DNA of 64,000 bases, taken from Chitinophagaceae bacterium IBVUCB2 (GTDB taxonomy: Bacteria > Bacteroidota > Bacteroidia > Chitinophagales > Chitinophagaceae). The notes under the pieces were generated by a model. The model did not search any database, was not told the origin of the DNA, and worked only from the letters and a program-made list of their open reading frames with translations. Numbering within the stretch: the stretch's first letter is position 1; each line of letters begins with the position of its first letter. The DNA lies in NCBI GenBank assembly GCA_002127295.1, contig NFUV01000001.1:1674001-1738000 (forward strand). The letters are read 5' to 3'. Position numbers and translations under genes: made by a program. This document shows, piece by piece, positions 8,242-16,720 of this stretch.

Positions 8242-8556
8242 ACTTTCCATTTTACTTATAACCCTGCCTTTATTACACAGACCTTATAGAAGATTCAGTT
8301 AGATATGGATAAATGAAAGACTGATAGACGATACATGCTCAAGGGTTTTTATACCTTGAACCCCTCTGGCCGATGCGGAGGGGTTTTTTATTTATCCCGC
8401 CTAAGTTTCAGCCAAGGCGTAAATTCTGCGAGAGCGGATAAACCTAAACTCCAAAAGGCAATTACCCTTGCTAAAACCATCCATAAAAATTTCTTTTTGC
8501 AGCCGCCAAATAGTTGTAATTTAATCTTCGCTTATAGTAATCTAAAACCTTTGTAT
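8242..8556 (+). other. Intergenic region with a possible small RNA or leader
   Basis: This 315-base gap lies between two T9SS genes that each have their own terminator. It holds a small hairpin (CAAGG 8340-8344 with CCTTG 8354-8358) directly followed by a second intrinsic terminator (8359-8389). No upstream gene ends next to that terminator. No exact TAnnTTTG box is seen. An in-frame extension of the next gene runs back through both hairpins, but it encodes nothing family-like and is not accepted as coding. Confidence 0.45.
8359..8389 (+). terminator. Orphan intrinsic terminator
   Basis: An 8-bp stem AACCCCTC/GAGGGGTT (8359-8366 with 8378-8385), an 11-base loop, then T8384-8389. It lies 155 bases after the previous gene's stop and its own terminator, and about 170 before the next ATG. 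It may close a small RNA or act as an attenuator for the gene at 8557. Confidence 0.85.
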
Positions 8557-9816
8557 ATGAGAAAAAGTTTACCTATTCTTTCCCTCCTTTCTGCCACTTT
8601 ATTAGCTTCTTCCACAATCAATGCCCAGCAAACAGATCGTTTTGCATATGCCGTTACAGATATGCAACTGCAAGGTGGCAACTGGAGTTTTCTAAGAAAA
8701 TTAAACCTGCAAACCGGCGAGTACAGCCCCGTACTGCTCAATGGTAATGATGCTTCATTATTAGCTTATAACGCATCAACAAAAAAACAATTAACCGCAC
8801 CGGTAACTGATGCTATCTATGGCAGCGCCGCTAACGCTGCTTTTGGTACTGGTGTTGCCGCAATGTCGTATGATAAAAAGAATAACCGTCTTTATTATAC
8901 TCCCATGCTGATCGATCAATTACGCTACCTGGATTTAAAAACCATGAAAGTGTTTTATGTAACAGATCGTTCCTTCACCGGTAAGCCACAAAAATCTCCC
9001 GACCAGGGAAATATTGTAACCCGCATGGTCATTGCATCCGATGGAAACGGTTATGCAATGACGAATGATGGAAGACAATTAATTCGTTTCAGCACTGGAA
9101 AGAAAATGGACATAACCGATTTAGGTTCTTTAGTTGATAACCCTGCTAACTCAGCTTCTATTCATAGTTCTTGCAGCAGCTTTGGTGGTGATATGATTGC
9201 GGATGACAATGGCAACCTGTTTGTTTTATCTGCCCGCAACAATGTTTTCCAGGTAAATATTGAAACTAAAATTGCAACTCACCTTGGTACTATAAAAGGA
9301 CTACCGGCTAATTTTACTACCAACGGTGCAGTGGTTAACGATGAAAACAAGATCATCATTGGTTCTGCCACTCAATCGGCTTCATATTTTGCATTTGACC
9401 ACAAAACATTAGAAGCTGTTCCTTACAAAATCGCAGGTACAGTTTGGCAAAGTTCGGATTTAGCCAATAGTAATTTATTAGCAACCAGGAGTGTAAATCC
9501 ATCTCCTGTTACTGAAGTAATAAAACCAACGGTTGATAATGTTGCGGCAAGCGATAGCAAAATAAGCATCTTCCCCAACCCGGTTACCGATAATAATTTT
9601 ACCCTTCGCTTCAACAAACTGGAAGCCGGTAATTATTCTGTGCAGGTAACCGACGTAACAGGCCGCCAGGTATTGCAGCAAAACATTAGTATCAATGGCG
9701 ATAACCAGGCTCAACGAATCAATCTTTCCTCATCTGCTTCAAAAGGAGTTTATTTGGTAAAGATTGCAGATGCACAAAGTAAAATAGTGTTTAACACAAA
9801 GATTGTTGTACAATAA
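8557..9816 (+). CDS. Secreted protein with T9SS sorting domain
   Basis: Predicted secreted protein of 419 residues, function unknown. A signal peptide (MRKSLPILSLLSATLLASS, cut near INAQ) precedes a body of about 310 residues with propeller-like spacing of aromatic strand motifs (LRYLDLKTMKVFYVTD, GNGYAMTNDGRQL, NGNLFVLSARNNVF). The last ~80 residues (KISIFPNPV, VTDVTGRQV, GVYLVKI) are a type A T9SS sorting domain. The ATG at 8557 is chosen because the signal peptide starts exactly there. A 74-codon in-frame extension back to 8335 would run across a terminator and is rejected. The gene ends in its own terminator. Confidence 0.88.
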   Translation: MRKSLPILSLLSATLLASSTINAQQTDRFAYAVTDMQLQGGNWSFLRKLNLQTGEYSPVLLNGNDASLLAYNASTKKQLTAPVTDAIYGSAANAAFGTGVAAMSYDKKNNRLYYTPMLIDQLRYLDLKTMKVFYVTDRSFTGKPQKSPDQGNIVTRMVIASDGNGYAMTNDGRQLIRFSTGKKMDITDLGSLVDNPANSASIHSSCSSFGGDMIADDNGNLFVLSARNNVFQVNIETKIATHLGTIKGLPANFTTNGAVVNDENKIIIGSATQSASYFAFDHKTLEAVPYKIAGTVWQSSDLANSNLLATRSVNPSPVTEVIKPTVDNVAASDSKISIFPNPVTDNNFTLRFNKLEAGNYSVQVTDVTGRQVLQQNISINGDNQAQRINLSSSASKGVYLVKIADAQSKIVFNTKIVVQ

Positions 9817-9838
9817 ACAATGTCCCGTCACAACAAAG

Positions 9839-9870
9839 ACCCGTTTTGCGAAAGTAAAGCGGGTTTTTTT
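9839..9870 (+). terminator. Intrinsic terminator
   Basis: A 9-bp stem (ACCCGTTTT 9839-9847 with AAAGCGGGT 9856-9864, one G-T pair), an 8-base loop and seven T residues (9864-9870), 22 bases after the stop of the second T9SS gene. Confidence 0.93.
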
Positions 9871-9908
9871 GTGCAGGTGCTTAAAATGGCAGTCGGCTTT
9901 CGATTAGG

Positions 9909-9916
9909 TATATTTG
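9909..9916 (+). promoter_or_regulatory. Candidate -7 promoter box for obg
   Basis: TATATTTG is an exact TAnnTTTG match about 50 bases before the obg start. No TTG is seen at the usual -33 spacing. It lies downstream of the preceding terminator, as expected for a new transcription unit. Confidence 0.5.
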
Positions 9917-9965
9917 CATTTTCCGCCTGTTGAACATGCGGATTATCATTTTATAATTTACAGTT

Positions 9966-10967
9966 TTGGAGAAAAGTAACTTTGTTGACCAGATAAGAAT
10001 TTTTTGTCGTAGTGGGCATGGTGGTGCAGGCAGCAAGCATTTTGTGCGCAATAAATTTACTGCCATGGGTGGCCCCGATGGTGGTGATGGCGGTAGAGGT
10101 GCACATATCATTTTAAGAGGTAATAGTAATCTATGGACACTGCTCCATCTCCGGTACTATAAAAATGTATTAGCAGAAGACGGTGAAGGCGGTAGCAGCA
10201 ATAACAGTAGCGGCCGTTCGGGCAAAGATGTAATTATAGATGTGCCGCTTGGCACCATTGCAAGAGATGAAGAAACGGGTAAACAGGAAGTAGAAATATT
10301 AGAAGATGGGCAAGAAGTAGTGTGGATACCCGGTGGAAGAGGCGGCCTTGGCAATGCAAATTTTGCAACATCTACTAACCAGGCTCCCGAACATTCGCAA
10401 CCTGGTGAAGCCGGGCTAGAAGGCTGGAAGGTTTTAGAGTTAAAAGTATTGGCTGATGTTGGGTTAGTTGGATTTCCGAATGCAGGCAAGTCTACATTAC
10501 TGTCTGTTATTACCGCAGCCAAACCAAAGATTGCTGATTATGCTTTTACTACAATTACTCCTAATCTTGGTATTGTAGAATACAGGGAAGGGAAAAGTTT
10601 TTGCATTGCCGATCTCCCGGGTATCATAGAAGGTGCCGCAGAAGGTAAAGGTTTAGGTCATCGTTTTCTCCGTCATATCGAACGTAATTCGGTTTTACTT
10701 TTCTTAATTCCTGCAGATAGTGATGATCATAAAAAAGAATTCGACATATTACTGAATGAGCTGGAAAAGTTCAATCCTGAACTATTGAATAAGCAATTTA
10801 TTATTGCGATCAGTAAAAGCGATATGCTGGATGACGAACTAAAAGCGGCCATTGAAAGTGAGTTGCCCGAGAATATTCCCCATCTTTTCATCTCATCGCT
10901 TACTAATAAAGGATTGACAGAATTGAAAGATATGTTATGGAAAGTGTTGAACCAGCCAGTTGTATAG
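9966..10967 (+). CDS. obg: GTPase Obg/CgtA
   Basis: Essential ribosome-associated GTPase in 50S assembly. The 333-residue protein has the Gly-rich Obg fold (about 5-160, with SGHGGAG and [11 protein letters not shown]). The G domain follows, with P-loop GFPNAGKST (169-177), switch region [12 protein letters not shown] (216-219) and SKSD as G4. It ends soon after the G domain, with no C-terminal OCT domain, as in many Bacteroidota. The start is the TTG at 9966: the conserved Obg N terminus (NFVD..) follows at once, and no nearby in-frame ATG would leave it intact. It is probably monocistronic. Confidence 0.95.
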   Translation: MEKSNFVDQIRIFCRSGHGGAGSKHFVRNKFTAMGGPDGGDGGRGAHIILRGNSNLWTLLHLRYYKNVLAEDGEGGSSNNSSGRSGKDVIIDVPLGTIARDEETGKQEVEILEDGQEVVWIPGGRGGLGNANFATSTNQAPEHSQPGEAGLEGWKVLELKVLADVGLVGFPNAGKSTLLSVITAAKPKIADYAFTTITPNLGIVEYREGKSFCIADLPGIIEGAAEGKGLGHRFLRHIERNSVLLFLIPADSDDHKKEFDILLNELEKFNPELLNKQFIIAISKSDMLDDELKAAIESELPENIPHLFISSLTNKGLTELKDMLWKVLNQPVV

Positions 10968-11197
10968 ACAGCTATAATCAACCACAATTTATTATAAACA
11001 TCCTGCACAGGTAATATGAACTATTGTTTTGAAAAGAGGATCTGCTTCTACACGTAAAGTTTCCACATAGTCAACATATTTGCTTTCTTAATCAGTTATT
11101 AATATTGTCTTCACTTGCAGGTAATGTATACAATGGACATTTGCAGCATCAAAATATGATTGCCGCCGACTTAGTATTGTAACCAAACACTCATTAT

Positions 11198-11596
11198 ATG
11201 AAGTCGTTTCCATTAAACCTTATCCGAAATTTTTTCTTTTTATTGGTATTAATCCTTTCAATAGGCCGGTTTGCAACAAATGCACAGCCTGTACCAAACA
11301 ACCCGGAAAATGTAACTGTTCGTTATATTGGCATGGAGCTGGACCATCTGGTTTTTGTTGTTCTGGTAGAAAACACAACAAAAGAAAAGCTCCGGTTTAA
11401 AATAAGCGATGAAAACAACAATGTTCTTTTTGAAGATTTATTAAGAAAGCAAAAGTTTGAACAAAAATTTCTCTTCGCAAAAGATGGTATTAAAGATATC
11501 CGCTTTGAGATAAAAGGAAAAAACTATAGTGAATGCCGCCAGTTTGGTATTAGCACCAGAACAATTGAAGAGGTGTCTGTAAAAGAAGCCAGATAA
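11198..11596 (+). CDS. Small exported protein of unknown function
   Basis: A 132-residue protein I do not recognise as a named family. It has a signal peptide (hydrophobic FFFLLVLILSIG, cut after TNAQ near residue 31). The ~100-residue mature part looks like one beta-sandwich: repeated LVFVVLVEN, LRFKISDENNNVLFEDLL and IRFEIKGKNYSEC strands. It is probably periplasmic. The 230 bases upstream, after obg, hold no gene and no clear promoter box; TAGTATTG close to the start is a one-mismatch -7 candidate. A strong terminator shared with the opposing gene follows. Confidence 0.75.
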   Translation: MKSFPLNLIRNFFFLLVLILSIGRFATNAQPVPNNPENVTVRYIGMELDHLVFVVLVENTTKEKLRFKISDENNNVLFEDLLRKQKFEQKFLFAKDGIKDIRFEIKGKNYSECRQFGISTRTIEEVSVKEAR

Positions 11597-11598
11597 AA

Positions 11599-11640
11599 TA
11601 ATAAAGTCCTCCCAATACAAATGGGGGGGGGACTTTATTT
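11599..11640. terminator. Bidirectional terminator between convergent genes
   Basis: A long stem pairs AATAAAGTCCTCCC (from 11600) with the G-run and GACTTTATT (to about 11639), with one wobble and a ~9-base loop. A-T flanks on both sides give U-runs on either strand. The 3' arm includes nine consecutive G residues (11623-11631). It lies between the convergent gene ends at 11596 and 11670. Confidence 0.88.
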
Positions 11641-11669
11641 AAATTAATAATTTTTGAACATCAAACTTA

Positions 11670-13025
11670 TCAATAGGTTCTCCCCACTGTATCACAAGCA
11701 GCTTTTAATAATGAGTTTGCATCTGTTGCATCCTGCCATTTTTCCCAAAGCATAACACCATTGGCAATATCTTTTGCAAGTTTTGCTTTTCGCTTAATGG
11801 TATATTGTCCGTTATAATAAATGGTGTAGTTAGAAAAAGCTCCTGCTGATACCACGGCAGAATCATATTGCGGATTTCCGCCTTGACCTAAAATTGCTTT
11901 ATAGGTAAGTATAGTTCCACTTTGGGTAATACCTGATGGTCTTCCATAAGCAGGCAAACCAAGAACCGCTTTGGAGGCAGGCATTCCTCTTGTTGTTAAC
12001 CAATAATTTAAACAGGTGGTAGCTAATGCATAATCACTATGATGTTTGTAAGGGACTGTTGTATTAAAATCATCATAAGCCATGATATTAAAAAAATCTA
12101 CATAAGGAAAAATTTCATTGCGGATGGCGTCTCTAATACCACCGGCATATTTTCCGGCAGTAACTGCAGATGACAAATAATATTTTGCATCCCGATGGAG
12201 AGAGTCTGATAATTCTTTCATCAATAAAGTAAATGTCAAATCAGTTCCATCTGTAGTAGTAGGAAATTCCCAGTCCATATCCACCCCATCAAAATTATAT
12301 TGCCGCACTTTGGCCATTACATCTTTTATAAAATTATTTCTGCCCGCTGCTGTTGCTGCCATTGCTTTAAAATTTGTTTTACCGTCCCCACTTCCATCAT
12401 TAATACCTACAAACACTTTTGCATTATTGGCTCTTGCTTTTGTTATCACGGCGTCTAAGGTAACCGGGCTGTTTACAGTCAATGTTCCGGCAGTATTAAC
12501 ACCAAAGAAAGCATATACAATAACATTCGTCATTCTGAATTTTACATCCGGTACATCAGCAGGATTGCGATATGACGGAAAATAGCCTACTACATAATAT
12601 CCAAAAGGTACAGGTGTCTGTATAACTATATAGGTAAAAGAGGTAACGGTGGTTGCACAACCCGTAGCGTTGCCTGCTGCATTTTTTGGTTGCACATACC
12701 AATAGTATGTGGCGTTTGCTGTCGCAGGAATGGTATAGTTCAATGTTGTTCCGCTATGATTAGCTGCAACAACAGTAGTGGGAGTACTTGTGGCACCCAA
12801 ATACACATCATAACCTGTTGCACCACTTACAGTACTCCAGGAAAGTGTTACGGAAGTATTCGTAGTAAAGCTGCCATTTATCGGAACACTATTAGTGGCA
12901 CAACCGGGCACGGGGGGAGGTGGTGGTGGCGGTGGTGGTGGAGTAGTTGTTCCTCCATTTTTACTACACGAGTTGATTACAAGAGCAATAACCAACAGGT
13001 ACAGGATAGTTCTGGTACGATTCAT
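11670..13025 (-). CDS. GH18 chitinase-like lipoprotein with FN3 domain
   Basis: Predicted outer-membrane-anchored glycoside hydrolase for chitin or a related beta-1,4-N-acetylglucosamine glycan. A lipoprotein signal (lipobox ending at Cys20 in ALVINSC) precedes a ten-Pro linker (about 29-38). A fibronectin III-like domain follows (about 45-135, LSWSTVSGATGYDVYLG), then a GH18 barrel (about 142-451). The catalytic motif DGVDMDWE is at 246-253 with Glu253 as the acid/base. Other barrel motifs are GYFPSYR, NIMAYDDF and LGLPAYGR. The 451-residue length is normal. It stands alone on the minus strand. Some GH18 proteins bind without hydrolysis, but the full DxxDxDxE motif argues for activity. Confidence 0.9.
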   Translation of the reverse strand: MNRTRTILYLLVIALVINSCSKNGGTTTPPPPPPPPPPVPGCATNSVPINGSFTTNTSVTLSWSTVSGATGYDVYLGATSTPTTVVAANHSGTTLNYTIPATANATYYWYVQPKNAAGNATGCATTVTSFTYIVIQTPVPFGYYVVGYFPSYRNPADVPDVKFRMTNVIVYAFFGVNTAGTLTVNSPVTLDAVITKARANNAKVFVGINDGSGDGKTNFKAMAATAAGRNNFIKDVMAKVRQYNFDGVDMDWEFPTTTDGTDLTFTLLMKELSDSLHRDAKYYLSSAVTAGKYAGGIRDAIRNEIFPYVDFFNIMAYDDFNTTVPYKHHSDYALATTCLNYWLTTRGMPASKAVLGLPAYGRPSGITQSGTILTYKAILGQGGNPQYDSAVVSAGAFSNYTIYYNGQYTIKRKAKLAKDIANGVMLWEKWQDATDANSLLKAACDTVGRTY

Positions 13026-13072
13026 ACAGCTGATTGAGGCAACAATTTACTAAAACCATCCAATGTATTCAT

Positions 13073-13104
13073 TTTGGTTGCCCTTATTTTTTACAGTAGG
13101 TTTG
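13073..13104 (+). promoter_or_regulatory. Promoter of the S46 peptidase gene
   Basis: TTTG (13073-13076) and TAGGTTTG (13097-13104), spaced by 20 bases, match the Bacteroidota promoter at both boxes. The predicted start near 13110 gives a leader of about 13 bases before the ATG at 13123. This also supports that ATG over an in-frame ATG at 13063, which lies upstream of both promoter boxes. Confidence 0.75.
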
Positions 13105-13122
13105 TTCCCTAAATTTTTTTGT

Positions 13123-15288
13123 ATGAAGAAGTTTTTTATAATGATTGTTTTCTCGGTAGGCTTATTCTTTAAGTCATTTGCTGATGAAGGTATGTGGCTT
13201 CCTTTACTGCTCGGACAACAAGTGTATAATGATATGGTGAAAAAAGGATTAAAGCTCAGCAAAGACCAGTTGTATAATATTAATAAAGCTTCATTGAAAG
13301 ACGCCATCATCATTTTTGGCGGTGGATGCACCGGAGAAATTGTAAGTGCTGAAGGTTTGATTTTTACCAATCACCACTGCGGCTATGATGCCATTGCCAA
13401 TGCGAGTACAGTAGAACAAAACTATCTGCAAAATGGGTTTTATGCAAAAAACAAAGGAGAAGAAATACCAACCACACTTTCAGTACAATTTCTGTTACGT
13501 ATTGATGATGTAACGAAAGAAGTACTTGATTCATTACAAGGTCTGAGCGGTGCAGAGCGGTTGCAAAAACAAGCAAGTGTTTTGGCAGGCATTAATAAGA
13601 GGATGAGTGACGCTACTCAAAATATTGAAACCAGGGTGAGCCCTTTGTTTAAAGGGAACCAGTTCCTTGCTTTTGTGTACCAGCGTTATACTGATGTTCG
13701 TTTAGTGGGAACACCTCCTGAAAGTGTAGGAAAATTTGGCGGCGATACTGACAATTGGGAATGGCCACGCCACACCGGAGATTTTTCTGTGTTCCGTGTG
13801 TATGCTGATGCCAATGGTAAACCAGCAAAATATGCCGCATCCAATACGCCCATGAAACCAAAATGGTACTTGCCTGTTTCTTTAAAGCCCCTAAAAGATG
13901 GCGACTTTGCAATGATTTGGGGCTATCCCGGTGGCACCAATCGTTATGAAAGTTCTTACGGTATTGCATTAGCTACTGATGTCAACAATCCAACATTGGT
14001 AAAATTGCGTGATGCCCGATTGAAATACATGTTTGAAGAAATGAAAAAAGATCCTGCGGTAAAATTACAGCTATCATCTTCTTATGCAGGCATTGCCAAC
14101 TACTGGAAATTCTTTGATGGTGAAACCAAACAGTTATTAAAGTATGATGTATTGGGGCAAAAGAAAACAGCGGAAGTAAAATTCAATGCATGGGCTGCTA
14201 ATAAACCTGAATACAAAAATCTTTTTGCAGACTGGGGCAAAGCATACGATGCCTGGAAACCCTATGCAAAATTGCGCCAGTATATGAATGAAGGCATTGC
14301 AGGTTCCCCGTTAATTTCATTTGCTGCTTCATTATTACAAGTGGAAGCTGCCATAGTAAAAACAGGAAGCACACAGGCTGATGTAAGAAAAGCAGTTGAT
14401 GCTGCTGATAAACAGCGGATGGCTTTTTTAGAAGGAGAAAATAAAATTTCTGATCAAAACATTGTGGCCGCAGTTACAAAAATGTTTTATGATGATGTAA
14501 ATAAAGACCAGCACCCGGTTGGCTTTTATGGCACATTAAAAAATACATACGGTCCGTTGGATGATGATGCTACCTATAAAAAATATGCAGCTAACATGTT
14601 CAGTAAAACAATGATTTTTGATGATGCCAAATGGAAAGCTTTTGTAGCTAACCCCGATGCACTAACATTACAAAGCGATCCCGCCTTTGCACATGCCAGC
14701 ACATTTTTTACCAGCTACAATAGTAAGTATGCCCCTTATTTTCAGCAGTTCAATGCGAAGAATGCAGAATTTGGAAGATTGTACTTGAAAGGTATTATGG
14801 AAATGGATCCGGCTAAAGCAAAGATGATGTACCCTGATGCAACGTTTACGATGCGGGTAAGCTATGGTGCAGTAAAATCATACCGTCCCAGGGATGCGGT
14901 GTTTTATGATTATGTAACTACTTCTAAAGGATTACTGGAAAAATACAAGGCTGGCGATTATGAATTTGATTTACCGGCAAAACAAATTGAATTATTGAAG
15001 AAAAAAGATTTCGGCCAGTATATGGATCCTACAAGAAAGGACCTGGTAATTGGCTTTATTACAACCAATGATATTACAGGGGGTAATTCCGGCTCACCGG
15101 TTATAAATGGTAAAGGTGAATTGATTGGATTAGCTTTCGATGGCAACTACGAAGCGCTGAGTCACAAATTGGCTTTTGATAAAGACCTTAACCGCACCAT
15201 TTGTGTTGATATACGCTATGTATTATGGTGTATTGACAAATTAGGCGGTGGTGCTAATATTATTAAAGAGTTGAAATTGGCGAAATAA
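13123..15288 (+). CDS. S46-family dipeptidyl-peptidase, DPP7-like
   Basis: Periplasmic serine peptidase that removes dipeptides from peptide N termini. The 721-residue protein has a signal peptide (MKKFFIMIVFSVGLFFKSFA) and the S46 triad: His85 in TNHHCGYDA, Asp220 in WPRHTGDFS, Ser656 in TGGNSGSPV. The P1-selecting residue, 18 after the Ser, is Gly674 (AFDGNYEAL). From family knowledge, DPP11 enzymes carry Arg there to accept Asp/Glu, so Gly points to DPP7-type preference for hydrophobic P1 residues. It has its own promoter and terminator. The upstream in-frame ATG at 13063 lies before the promoter and is rejected. Confidence 0.94.
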   Translation: MKKFFIMIVFSVGLFFKSFADEGMWLPLLLGQQVYNDMVKKGLKLSKDQLYNINKASLKDAIIIFGGGCTGEIVSAEGLIFTNHHCGYDAIANASTVEQNYLQNGFYAKNKGEEIPTTLSVQFLLRIDDVTKEVLDSLQGLSGAERLQKQASVLAGINKRMSDATQNIETRVSPLFKGNQFLAFVYQRYTDVRLVGTPPESVGKFGGDTDNWEWPRHTGDFSVFRVYADANGKPAKYAASNTPMKPKWYLPVSLKPLKDGDFAMIWGYPGGTNRYESSYGIALATDVNNPTLVKLRDARLKYMFEEMKKDPAVKLQLSSSYAGIANYWKFFDGETKQLLKYDVLGQKKTAEVKFNAWAANKPEYKNLFADWGKAYDAWKPYAKLRQYMNEGIAGSPLISFAASLLQVEAAIVKTGSTQADVRKAVDAADKQRMAFLEGENKISDQNIVAAVTKMFYDDVNKDQHPVGFYGTLKNTYGPLDDDATYKKYAANMFSKTMIFDDAKWKAFVANPDALTLQSDPAFAHASTFFTSYNSKYAPYFQQFNAKNAEFGRLYLKGIMEMDPAKAKMMYPDATFTMRVSYGAVKSYRPRDAVFYDYVTTSKGLLEKYKAGDYEFDLPAKQIELLKKKDFGQYMDPTRKDLVIGFITTNDITGGNSGSPVINGKGELIGLAFDGNYEALSHKLAFDKDLNRTICVDIRYVLWCIDKLGGGANIIKELKLAK

Positions 15289-15306
15289 AAACTTTATCTC
15301 ATGAAA

Positions 15307-15344
15307 AAAGCCATCCTGTATAAACAGGGTGGCTTTCTTATTTT
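15307..15344 (+). terminator. Intrinsic terminator after the S46 gene
   Basis: A 12-bp stem (15307-15318 with 15325-15336, one G-T pair), a 6-base loop and a T-rich tail to 15344, 18 bases after the stop codon. Confidence 0.9.
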
Positions 15345-15385
15345 ACCCATAAATTATTTGCTTAACATTGCAGAACAGTTGTCTA

Positions 15386-16054
15386 TTGAATAAACATTTC
15401 ACCATATCAGTCGTACTCATTGTATTAGCTGGCAAAGCTTTTACGCAGTTTCCCCAACTAAGTATAGCAACAGATATAAGCCTGCAACGAAATTTTAAAA
15501 AGGAACAACGGTACACTTCAGTAGGACAAACCATCAATGCGGTTATACACCTGACTGGCAAAGAGGCTATATATACCAACTTCAATTACTACTCCAATGG
15601 CAAGTTTAAAAATGATGTAACGGCTACTGCAAAATCACCCCTTACACTTCCGCAGCAAATAAATTATGTGAACAGCGGAAAGATGCGGTTGAAACATTTT
15701 TCCATCGGTTATAGAAAATATTTAAGAGGTAGTGCTGATGCAGAAAAAAATTGGAATGTTTATGCCAATGCTGGACTTGGTATAATAATAGGCCGGATTG
15801 AAAACACACATTCCGTTTCAATAGATACCTCCTTATACACAGCGCCTGTATATAGCGGAAAAGCAAATTTTAAAAGATTAACACTTGACCTTGCAGTGGG
15901 TTGGGAAATGCCCATTGGTGGCGATTTCTTTTTTTATACAGAAGGAAGAGTGTGGGTGCCTACCACCGACTATCCAAGTAACTATATTTTTGTAAATGAG
16001 AATGCTCCCTTCGTTGGTATGTTAAACCTGGGCCTTCGCATTTTTTTTAATTAG
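15386..16054 (+). CDS. Predicted outer-membrane beta-barrel protein
   Basis: An unrecognised 222-residue exported protein. A signal peptide (hydrophobic FTISVVLIVLAG, cut after KAFTQ) is followed by alternating amphipathic strands (IYTNFNYYSNGKF, RLKHFSIGYRKYLRG, WNVYANAGLGIIIG, LDLAVGWEMPIG). The C terminus MLNLGLRIFFN ends in aromatic residues, like small outer-membrane barrels. There is no ATG near the start. The TTG at 15386 gives a typical N terminus (MNKHF); the TTG at 15368 is an alternative. A TTATTTG stretch at 15354-15360 resembles a -7 box. The gene ends 5 bases from the convergent lipoprotein gene. Confidence 0.72.
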   Translation: MNKHFTISVVLIVLAGKAFTQFPQLSIATDISLQRNFKKEQRYTSVGQTINAVIHLTGKEAIYTNFNYYSNGKFKNDVTATAKSPLTLPQQINYVNSGKMRLKHFSIGYRKYLRGSADAEKNWNVYANAGLGIIIGRIENTHSVSIDTSLYTAPVYSGKANFKRLTLDLAVGWEMPIGGDFFFYTEGRVWVPTTDYPSNYIFVNENAPFVGMLNLGLRIFFN

Positions 16055-16059
16055 CCGGC

Positions 16060-16596
16060 TTATGGTATTTTCAAATCAAAGCGGCCTTCGCTTACTGTAA
16101 TTTGATTGGCAGGGTCTGCAATATCAGCTGCTGTAAATTGAAAAGTTCCGGCAATAATTCTTGTCACCAGATCAACTTTAGTTATTGTAACAGAACCGGT
16201 GTGAGTAGTTGAAGTAATCCATTGATTGAGCGGCGTCAATCTTCTTTTTATATAATAACCATAACTGGCTGCGGAAGATGGGTATGACACATTAGTATTT
16301 AAAAGATAAGTACCCGGAGCTGTTACACCTTTCAGAAAAAATTCAAATTCAGTTTCTGTTGGAGAAGAAGCAAAATTGCGGGCATGTATATAATAATCCT
16401 GTCCGCCCAGTATTCTTACTTCGAGTATGGTATTAGCATTGATAGGTCCAAAGGCTTTTGGCACCCAAAAAGTTCCGTCTACACTGGCTCCAAAAGTGTT
16501 AGCACCCGTTTGTGTTGCAGGTGGCAACTCTTCTACTTCTTTATTACAGGAGGCAAATAAAAAAACGGACAAGCAAGCGAAAAGAAAATTCTTCAT
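16060..16596 (-). CDS. Lipoprotein, DUF6252-like
   Basis: A 178-residue predicted lipoprotein: signal and lipobox LFASC with Cys17, then a single beta-rich domain. The pattern GASVDGTFWVPK near the start and a late GTFQFTA...VSEGRFD segment resembles DUF6252 lipoproteins common in Bacteroidota. That family name is my recollection and was not checked. Function is unknown. The gene is convergent with the barrel-protein gene, with only 5 bases between the stop codons and no terminator hairpin, so the two transcripts probably overlap. Confidence 0.75.
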   Translation of the reverse strand: MKNFLFACLSVFLFASCNKEVEELPPATQTGANTFGASVDGTFWVPKAFGPINANTILEVRILGGQDYYIHARNFASSPTETEFEFFLKGVTAPGTYLLNTNVSYPSSAASYGYYIKRRLTPLNQWITSTTHTGSVTITKVDLVTRIIAGTFQFTAADIADPANQITVSEGRFDLKIP

Positions 16597-16720
16597 AAAA
16601 ATGGATTCTGTATATAAACGATTTTTTCTTTCTTTTGGTATAGCTTCAGCAAATTGTCAAAAACAAGGCCAGAATAACATAAAGGGAAGCCATTATCTTT
16701 AGGCCTTTTATTAGAAAAAT

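Noticed and set aside
8335-8556. 74-codon N-terminal extension of the second T9SS gene
   Set aside because: It reads through a hairpin and an intrinsic terminator and precedes a clear signal peptide beginning at 8557.
12690-13037. 115-codon plus-strand frame opposite the GH18 gene
   Set aside because: Its Cys/Ser/Trp-rich translation is the reverse of the Thr/Ala-rich FN3 domain and poly-Pro linker; not a real gene.
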